Source: an uncultured Lysobacter sp.
Lineage (GTDB): Bacteria > Pseudomonadota > Gammaproteobacteria > Xanthomonadales > Xanthomonadaceae
Reading direction: 5' to 3'
Length of the DNA: 7,444 bases
Assembly: GCA_946479915.1 (NCBI GenBank)
Contig: CAMLHR010000054.1
Span: 1-7,444 of the forward strand
Shown: positions 1 to 4,598 of the stretch, piece after piece
Numbering within the stretch: position 1 is the first letter of the stretch
How the letters are laid out: every line of letters starts with the position of its first letter
Notes under the pieces: model-generated
Told to the model about the DNA's origin: nothing
The model's input: the letters and a program-made list of their open reading frames with translations, nothing else
The model's database searches: none
Program-made: the position numbers and the translations under genes

Positions 1-26
1 CGCGTACGGTCGGTCCTCCTCCCACG

Positions 27-33
27 AAGGGTG
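27..33 (+). promoter_or_regulatory. Ribosome binding site deciding the EF-hand gene start
   Basis: AAGGGTG lies 6 bases before the ATG at 40. It includes the alternative GTG at 31, so that GTG has no room for its own ribosome site and is the less likely start. No promoter can be recognised in the short stretch upstream within the window. Confidence 0.55.
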
Positions 34-39
34 ACCCCC

Positions 40-828
40 ATGACCCGTACCTTCCGCACGACCCGCACACACGCCCTCGCCCTGGCCGTGCTCACGGCCA
101 TCGGCATGAGCGGCCTCGCCCAGGCGCAGGTGGAAGCCCCGCGCGACGAGGCCGAGGAAGACGCCACCGAGAGCCGCAACGATGCCGTCGCGGCCGCCGC
201 CGCCGCCGAGGCCGCGGCGGATTCCGCCGAGGCCGCCGCGGACGTCGCCGACGCGCTTGAGGACGTGCCCGCACCGACCGTCGCCGGCGCCATCGCCGCC
301 GATGCCAACGCCGCCGTCGCCGCCGACGCGGCGATGACCGCCGAGCAGGCGTCGCGCGACGCCGCCGAGGCCGCACAGGCGGCACGCGGCGCACTGACCG
401 CGACCGAGGACGGCTCCAACCCGATCGGCACCGCGCTGGAAGCCGAGCAGGCCGAACGTGCGGCGCACGCCGCCGCGCATACGGCGATCAATGCCTCGAC
501 GACCGCCGGCGTCGCCGCCTCGGCGACGGCCGCCAACGTCAACCCGCCGCCGGCCGACACGACGCTGGTCGCGGTCGCACCGGTCCCGGTCCCGGCCGCC
601 AGCGCGCAGGTGGTGACGGTCAACTCGATGCCCGGCAACTCGATCTCGAGCAACTACCGGATCGACTTCGACGCCATGGACACCGACGACAATGGCGTGA
701 TCACCCGCGGCGAGGCGCAGGGCAACCCCGACCTGGTCCGCGAATTCCATGTCGTGGACCGCGACGACAACGGGCGGGCCACCCGCGAGGAACTCAAGGA
801 CTGGATCGACCCGCTGACGCTGAACTGA
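40..828 (+). CDS. Secreted alanine-rich protein with C-terminal EF-hand pair
   Basis: Predicted exported calcium-binding protein of 262 residues; its specific function is unknown. Residues 1-29 form a Sec signal peptide: basic N-terminus, hydrophobic core around residues 12-26, and likely cleavage after Ala-Gln-Ala at 27-29. Residues 31-167 are acidic and alanine-rich (about 45% Ala over residues 48-166) and include three tandem heptads at 56-76, suggesting helical or coiled-coil structure. A Pro/Val-rich linker follows at about 168-187. Two EF-hand loops end the protein. Loop 1 (214-225, DTDDNGVITRGE) is canonical. Loop 2 (240-251, DRDDNGRATREE) keeps the D1, D3, N5, G6 and E12 ligand pattern but has Ala at position 8, where Ile, Leu or Val is usual. 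The ATG at 40 is preferred over the in-frame GTG at 31 because AAGGGTG at 27-33 is a well-spaced ribosome site for the ATG and overlaps the GTG. The gene converges on the hydroxylase gene, 4 bases away. The EF-hand call is firm, while the binding role and location are inferred. Confidence 0.85.
   Translation: MTRTFRTTRTHALALAVLTAIGMSGLAQAQVEAPRDEAEEDATESRNDAVAAAAAAEAAADSAEAAADVADALEDVPAPTVAGAIAADANAAVAADAAMTAEQASRDAAEAAQAARGALTATEDGSNPIGTALEAEQAERAAHAAAHTAINASTTAGVAASATAANVNPPPADTTLVAVAPVPVPAASAQVVTVNSMPGNSISSNYRIDFDAMDTDDNGVITRGEAQGNPDLVREFHVVDRDDNGRATREELKDWIDPLTLN
205..267 (+). repeat. Three tandem 21-base units coding Ala-rich heptads
   Basis: Within the EF-hand gene, three consecutive 21-base units encode AEAAADS, AEAAADV and ADALEDV (residues 56-76). 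The first two share the 11-base start GCCGAGGCCGC exactly 21 bases apart (205 and 226); the third has diverged. A 7-residue period with Ala at most positions and acidic residues at fixed places fits an amphipathic or alanine-zipper helix. The repeat looks like local tandem duplication in the coding sequence and not a mobile or regulatory element. Confidence 0.6.
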
Positions 829-836
829 CGCGTCAG
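825..836. other. 12-bp palindrome holding both convergent stop codons
   Basis: CTGACGCGTCAG reads the same on both strands. It contains the TGA stop of the EF-hand gene (826-828) and, as TCA, the TGA stop of the minus-strand hydroxylase gene (833-835). As RNA it could form only a 4-bp stem with a CGCG loop and has no following U-run on either strand, so a working intrinsic terminator is doubtful. The intergenic space is just 4 bases, so the 3' ends of the two transcripts very probably overlap. Confidence 0.6.
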
Positions 837-2032
837 ACCCCCGCGGCGTGCCGCCACAGCGCACGCCGCACGGGCGCCAGCCGCCCGGCAATCCCGAGCA
901 TCCGGCCGCGCAGCGCAACGGCGGCCGGATGCTCGTTGCTGTAGAGCCGGTTGATCGCCTCGAACGCGCGGGCCGACACGACGGCATCGCTGCGCCGCTC
1001 CCGCGCCCAGCGCGCCAGCCCCGCGGGCGCATCCCACGCGAGCCGCCCCGCGAGGCGGCGGGCGACGTGGCGCTGCAGCGCCGCGACGTCCCGCAACCCG
1101 AGGTTGACCCCCTGGCCCGCGAGCGGATGCACGACGTGGGCCGCGTCGCCGACGACCACGACGCGGCCGGCGTGTTGCGTGTCTGCCAACTGGGTCCGCA
1201 GCGGGAACGCCGCGCGCGCCGACACCGGGCGCAGTTCGCCGAGCCAGCGGTCGGAGGCCCGGGTGAGTTCCGCCGCAAAGGCGGTGTCGTCCGCTGCGAG
1301 CAGCCGCACCCCGTCCGCCTCCGGCAGCGACCAGACGATCGAACTCGTCCGGCCGCCGTCGCCGAACGGCAGCAACGCCAGCGGACCGCCGGGCAGGAAC
1401 CGCTGCCACGCCGTGTCCTCGTGCGAACGCGTCCCTTCCACGTAGCAGACGATGGCGCGTTGCCCGTGGCCCTGTCCGTCCACCGCGACGCCCGCCAGGC
1501 GCCGCACCGCGGATCCTGCGCCGTCGGCCGCCACGACCAGCCGCGCGGACAGGCGACCGCCATCGCCCGGCGGACCGCCGTCCAACCCCAGCACCACGGC
1601 GTCGCCCGACTGCACGAGCGAATCGACCGACGCGCCGCGCCGCACCTCCACGCCCGCGGCGGCCAGGCCGCGCCAGAGCCGGTCCACCAGCAGTCCCTGT
1701 TCGACGATCCAGCCCAGTTCGGGCCGGCCCAGCGCGGCCGCGTCGAAGACCAGCTCGCCGCCACCGGCGGCATCGCGCACGCGCATGCGTCGGTACGGGT
1801 GCGCGCGGGCCTCGCGGACGGGCGCCCACGCACCCATGGCGTCGAGCCACCCCGTGTTGTCCGGCGCGAGCGCATAGACGCGCAGGTCGGGCGCCTCGAC
1901 CGACCACGACGCGGGGGGCCGCGCCTCCACCAGCGCCACCGACAGGTCCAGGCGCGCGAACGCGAGCGCGGCCGCGGCCCCGACGACGCCGCCACCGACG
2001 ACCGCGACATCGACGTCGGCGCGCGCGCTCAC
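833..2032 (-). CDS. UbiH/UbiF/VisC/COQ6-family FAD-dependent hydroxylase (UbiI- or UbiF-like)
   Basis: Flavoprotein monooxygenase of 399 residues, predicted to hydroxylate the aromatic ring of a ubiquinone precursor at the inner membrane using FAD, NAD(P)H and O2. The N-terminal Rossmann motif is GGGVVG at 13-18, with Glu36 placed to bind the ribose. The DLRV of the DxR motif is at 49-52, VVAADG at 166-171, and the second FAD motif GDAAHVVHPLAGQGVN at 295-310. HPYRRM at 78-83, the WQRF..GP segment and the end of the protein resemble UbiF, while the general fold is equally that of UbiI. Sequence alone does not settle C5 versus C6 specificity, so no symbol is given. The GTG start at 2032 is supported by GGGAGG 7 bases upstream and by the 4-base GTGA overlap with the end of ubiH, implying translational coupling. 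Nothing is truncated, and length and motifs are normal for the family. Confidence 0.88.
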   Translation of the reverse strand: MSARADVDVAVVGGGVVGAAAALAFARLDLSVALVEARPPASWSVEAPDLRVYALAPDNTGWLDAMGAWAPVREARAHPYRRMRVRDAAGGGELVFDAAALGRPELGWIVEQGLLVDRLWRGLAAAGVEVRRGASVDSLVQSGDAVVLGLDGGPPGDGGRLSARLVVAADGAGSAVRRLAGVAVDGQGHGQRAIVCYVEGTRSHEDTAWQRFLPGGPLALLPFGDGGRTSSIVWSLPEADGVRLLAADDTAFAAELTRASDRWLGELRPVSARAAFPLRTQLADTQHAGRVVVVGDAAHVVHPLAGQGVNLGLRDVAALQRHVARRLAGRLAWDAPAGLARWARERRSDAVVSARAFEAINRLYSNEHPAAVALRGRMLGIAGRLAPVRRALWRHAAGV

Positions 2033-3267
2033 GGCCGCGCCTCCCGCGCCAGCGCCGGCGTGTCGCCCCGGTAACCCATCGCGCCACCGGCGAGCCTCGC
2101 GCGGGCATCGCCCGACGCGGCCAGGCCCATCATGCCGAGCGTGCGCAGCGCACCCGCGAGCGTCCCCTCGTTCGACGTCAGGCGCGCGAGCCCGTCCGAG
2201 AACGCCAGCGTGCGCGCGCGATCCTTCCCGCGCCCCCGCGCCCAGTCGGCGAGCGCGCGCGGCGCGCCGCAGTCGAACGCGGGATCCGCGGCGCGTCCCG
2301 CCTCGATGGCTTCGGCGAGCGCGAGCGCGTCGCGCAGGCCCAGGTTGAACCCCTGCGCGCCGATCGGATGCAGCGTCTGCGCGGCGTTGCCGACCACCAC
2401 GGCGCGCGGCGCCACCGTGTCGCGGGCCACCACGCGCGTGACGGGATAGGCGGCGCGCGGACCGCTCGACAGGAAGCGGCCGGCGCGCCAGCCCATCGCC
2501 GCCTGCACGCGCGCGAGCCACGACGCCTCGTCCAGCGCGGCGACCGCGTCGGCGTCCGCCGCGGCGACCCCGTGCACCAGGCCGAAATGGCCATCGCCCC
2601 GTGGCAGCAAGGCCGTGGGTCCGTGCGGCCCGAACCGCTCCCACGCCGTGCCGGCGGGCCGCCGGGACAGGCGCACGCGCGCGACCACCAGCACCTGCCC
2701 GTAGTCGTGCCGGTCCACGCCGATCTCCAGCGCCTCGCGCACGCGGCTGCCGGTCCCGTCCGCGGCCACCACGAGGCGGGCGTCCACGCGGCACGCGCCA
2801 CGCGGCCCCTCCAGCCGCGCGCTGCGACGCCCGCCTTCGCCATTGTCCTCGCCGAAGCCGACGAAGCGTGTCTGCCGGTAGCGCGACACGCCGCGCGCCT
2901 CGTGCAACCGGGCCTCCAGGGCATCGCCGAAGTCGCGCGCGACCACCACCTGCCCGAACGCCTCGCGCCCGTGCTCGGCCGCGTCGAGCACGACCCGCCC
3001 GAAGTCGCCCTGGCGGCTCACGTGGATGCGGCGGATCGGCGCCGGCGTGCCGCGCAGGTGTGCCGTCACGCCGAGCGTGCGCAGCGCATGGACGGTCGCC
3101 TCGCCGAAGCTGAGGTTGCGCTCGTCGAACACGGCGGGCAGCGCCGACGCCGGCGCCGCGTCCACCAGGCCGACGTCGACGCCGATCCGGTCGAGCGCGA
3201 TCGCCAGGCTCGCGCCGACGAGGCCGCCGCCGACCACCAGCACGTCGTGTCGCGCGCATTGCGTCAT
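2029..3267 (-). CDS. ubiH: UbiH, 2-octaprenyl-6-methoxyphenol hydroxylase
   Basis: FAD-dependent monooxygenase of 412 residues for aerobic ubiquinone synthesis (C1 ring hydroxylation in E. coli), acting at the inner membrane. The dinucleotide-binding motif GGGLVG is at 13-18 with Asp36 at the end of the second strand. FDER is at 47-50, VVAADG at 166-171 and GNAAQTLHPIGAQGFN at 293-308. Remembered E. coli UbiH (392 residues) matches especially in the GNAAQTLHP block, the IxxxHVSxxG stretch (about 78-87) and the following GQVV. These separate it from the downstream paralogue, which has GDAAH. The tetrapeptide after HPI is Gly-Ala-Gln-Gly where E. coli UbiH and the neighbour have Ala-Gly-Gln-Gly. 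The ATG at 3267 is preferred to a TTG at 3285, although neither has a clear ribosome site. Its TGA overlaps the next gene's GTG. It is divergent from the DUF6580 gene, and no pepP lies directly upstream. Confidence 0.9.
   Translation of the reverse strand: MTQCARHDVLVVGGGLVGASLAIALDRIGVDVGLVDAAPASALPAVFDERNLSFGEATVHALRTLGVTAHLRGTPAPIRRIHVSRQGDFGRVVLDAAEHGREAFGQVVVARDFGDALEARLHEARGVSRYRQTRFVGFGEDNGEGGRRSARLEGPRGACRVDARLVVAADGTGSRVREALEIGVDRHDYGQVLVVARVRLSRRPAGTAWERFGPHGPTALLPRGDGHFGLVHGVAAADADAVAALDEASWLARVQAAMGWRAGRFLSSGPRAAYPVTRVVARDTVAPRAVVVGNAAQTLHPIGAQGFNLGLRDALALAEAIEAGRAADPAFDCGAPRALADWARGRGKDRARTLAFSDGLARLTSNEGTLAGALRTLGMMGLAASGDARARLAGGAMGYRGDTPALAREARP
2040..2045 (-). promoter_or_regulatory. 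Strong internal ribosome binding site for the second hydroxylase
   Basis: On the minus strand GGGAGG precedes the GTG at 2032 by 7 bases and lies inside the last codons of ubiH. It fixes the GTG as the start and, with the stop/start overlap, supports coupled translation of the two hydroxylases. Confidence 0.7.
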
Positions 3268-3288
3268 GCGGGAAGGGTCCGGCAAGGC

Positions 3289-3298
3289 AAGGGGGGTG
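3289..3298 (+). promoter_or_regulatory. Shine-Dalgarno-like tract before an alternative upstream ATG
   Basis: AAGGGGGGTG lies 6 bases before an in-frame ATG at 3303 that would add 17 residues to the DUF6580 protein. It pairs well with the 16S anti-SD if a G-U pair is allowed. Against using it, the added stretch has codons rare in such GC-rich genomes (CTA, AGA), adds no recognisable conserved sequence, and overlaps the best -10 candidate. Confidence 0.3.
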
Positions 3299-3301
3299 CG
3301 C

Positions 3302-3307
3302 TATGCT
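3302..3307 (+). promoter_or_regulatory. Possible -10 element (TATGCT) for the DUF6580-led operon
   Basis: TATGCT stands out as an AT-richer hexamer in the divergent region between ubiH and the DUF6580 gene and would give a leader of about 40 bases before the ATG at 3354. No convincing -35 hexamer sits 16-18 bases upstream. The overlapping palindrome GCTAGC gives TAGCAT on the minus strand, a possible -10 for ubiH with a leader of about 30 bases. One of the two, both, or neither may be real. Confidence 0.3.
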
Positions 3308-3353
3308 AGCGCTCCCGTCCGGCGACCCCCGACACAGAGTGATCCGCACGCGC

Positions 3354-3932
3354 ATGAACGACACCCGGAACGCCCCCTCGACCTTCGCGCCCGGCCCCTG
3401 GGTCCTCGCCGTGCTGATCCTGCTCGCGGCGCTCTCGCGCCTGCTCCCGCACCCGCCGAACTTCTCGCCGGTCGAGGCGATCGCGCTGTTCGGCGGCGCG
3501 TTCTTCGCGTCGCGCGCGCTGGCCGTGGTCGTGCCGCTGGCCGCGATGCTGGTCGCCGACGTCGCGCTCGGCCTGGTGCATGGCGGCCTGTACGCAGGCT
3601 GGTTCGGCACCACGGGCTTCTGGCTCGTCTACCTGTGCATCGCGGCGTCGGTCGTGCTCGGCTTCGGCCTGCGTGGGCGCACCGGCTCCGCCCGCGTACT
3701 GGGCTACGGCCTGGTGGGCTCGGTGCTGTTCTTCGCCGTCACCAATTTCGGCGCGTGGCTCGCCTCTCCGGTCTACCCGCCCACGGGCGCCGGACTCCTG
3801 CAGGCCTACGTCGCGGGCATCCCGTTCTTCCAGTGGACGGTGCTGGGCACGCTCGCCTACGCGGCCCTGCTGTTTGGCGGCTTCGCGCTGCTGCGCGCCC
3901 GCCTGCCGGTGCTCCGCGCCGCCACGGTCTGA
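3354..3932 (+). CDS. DUF6580-family membrane protein, putative transport protein
   Basis: Polytopic inner-membrane protein of 192 residues, recognised as DUF6580 from the PHPPNFSPVEAIALFGG block at 32-48, Asp69 in the next helix, TNFGAWL at 130-136 followed by Tyr-Pro at 141-142, and AYVAGIPFF at 151-159. I see about six hydrophobic segments: roughly 16-31, 40-53, 55-75, 88-106, 115-137 and 161-181. The family is described only as putative transport proteins, and its substrate is unknown to me. The adenosyltransferase gene begins 7 bases after the stop, so the two are probably one operon, and a role in uptake of cobalamin or a related compound is a reasonable guess. There is a single cysteine, Cys95, in a membrane helix. 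The ATG at 3354 is chosen because conserved sequence begins soon after it and the codons before it look non-coding. An ATG at 3303 with a good ribosome site remains possible (209 residues). Confidence 0.82.
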   Translation: MNDTRNAPSTFAPGPWVLAVLILLAALSRLLPHPPNFSPVEAIALFGGAFFASRALAVVVPLAAMLVADVALGLVHGGLYAGWFGTTGFWLVYLCIAASVVLGFGLRGRTGSARVLGYGLVGSVLFFAVTNFGAWLASPVYPPTGAGLLQAYVAGIPFFQWTVLGTLAYAALLFGGFALLRARLPVLRAATV

Positions 3933-3939
3933 CCGGGCG

Positions 3940-4521
3940 GTGGGCAACCGCCTCTCGAAGATCTACACCCGCACCGGCGACGACGGCACGACCGGGCTGG
4001 GGGACGGCAGCCGCGTGTCCAAGGACGACGCGCGGGTCGAGGCCTACGGCACCGTCGACGAGGCCAACTCGGCCATCGGGCTGCTGCTCGCGGCGGGCAT
4101 CCCCGACGACATCGCCGCGCTGCTGACCGCGATCCAGCACCAGCTGTTCGACCTCGGCGGCGAGCTGTGCATCCCGGGGCACGCCGCGATCGGGGACGCG
4201 GACGTCGAGGCACTGGAGCGCGCGCTCGACGGGTACAACGCCGGCCTGCCCTCGCTGGCGGAGTTCATCCTCCCCGGCGGCGGCGAAGCCGCGGCCCGTT
4301 GCCATGTCGCACGCACCGTCGTGCGGCGCGCGGAACGCGCGACCGTCACGCTCGCGCGCAACGAGGCCGTCCGGCCGCAGCCGATCCGCTACCTCAACCG
4401 CCTGTCGGACCTGCTGTTCGTGCTCGCGCGGGTGCTGGCACGCGCCGCCGGCGAGGGCGAGGTGACCTGGCGGCACGACCGCCGGGCGACGCCGGGTCGT
4501 ACCCCGGCACCGCGGAGTTGA
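3940..4521 (+). CDS. PduO-type cob(I)alamin adenosyltransferase
   Basis: Cytoplasmic ATP:cob(I)alamin adenosyltransferase (corrinoid adenosyltransferase) of 193 residues. It transfers the 5'-deoxyadenosyl group of ATP to cob(I)alamin to make coenzyme B12. All family blocks are in order: the N-terminal ATP-binding segment TRTGDDGTTGLGDGSR at 10-25, RVEAYGTVDEANS at 32-44, FILPGG at 109-114, the Arg/Glu-rich helix CHVARTVVRRAER at 121-133, and RYLNRLSDLLFVLAR at 150-164 with Asn153 and Asp157. The start is GTG at 3940: it begins the usual GNRLxKIYTRTGDDG N-terminus directly, no ATG is available nearby, and the ribosome site is poor, so translation may depend on the DUF6580 gene 7 bases upstream. 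The last 15 or so residues, rich in Arg and Pro, extend past the conserved EVTWRH and look disordered. The PduO class is clear; the symbol is left blank because usage (cobO, pduO, btuR) is inconsistent. Confidence 0.93.
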   Translation: MGNRLSKIYTRTGDDGTTGLGDGSRVSKDDARVEAYGTVDEANSAIGLLLAAGIPDDIAALLTAIQHQLFDLGGELCIPGHAAIGDADVEALERALDGYNAGLPSLAEFILPGGGEAAARCHVARTVVRRAERATVTLARNEAVRPQPIRYLNRLSDLLFVLARVLARAAGEGEVTWRHDRRATPGRTPAPRS

Positions 4522-4543
4522 TGCAATCGTGCGCGAAGTCCCC

Positions 4544-4564
4544 GGCGTGAACGCCTCCTTCATT
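4544..4564 (+). terminator. Weak hairpin plus T-rich tail between the adenosyltransferase gene and lptD
   Basis: GGCG-TGAA-CGCC (4544-4555) can form a short stem, followed by TCCTTCATT. The 4-bp stem (5 bp with a strained loop) and interrupted T-run make it at best a weak or attenuating terminator. It falls in the 77-base gap before lptD, the only break in the plus-strand gene row large enough for one. I see no convincing promoter in the same gap. Confidence 0.15.
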
Positions 4565-4598
4565 GCCCGGGTGGGGGCGATACGGCAAGCTACCGCGC

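Noticed and set aside
848..2074. Plus-strand open frame of 408 codons antisense to the second hydroxylase
   Set aside because: Composition is Arg/Ala/Pro/His-rich with no domain. The opposite strand carries a complete motif-bearing flavoprotein.
654..2108. Minus-strand open frame of 484 codons across the second hydroxylase and the EF-hand end
   Set aside because: It is an alternate frame of two real genes, strongly Arg/Gly-biased, as expected when third positions are nearly all G or C.
2368..3309. Plus-strand open frame of 313 codons antisense to ubiH
   Set aside because: No ribosome site or family motif; it mirrors the codon pattern of ubiH.
3268..3353. Possible cobalamin riboswitch before the DUF6580/adenosyltransferase genes
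   Set aside because: The gap is only 86 bases, too short for the usual B12 element, and I see no B12-box-like GCCACTG sequence.
833..3613. Minus-strand open frame of 926 codons spanning both hydroxylase genes
   Set aside because: Only the part from 2032 down is coding. The rest is a shifted frame across ubiH and the divergent region, giving Arg/Gly/Ala-rich sequence without any family motif.
4549..4575. Sigma-E-like -35 (GAAC) ahead of lptD
   Set aside because: There is no matching -10 at the required distance (about 16 bases on), and GAAC alone is expected by chance.
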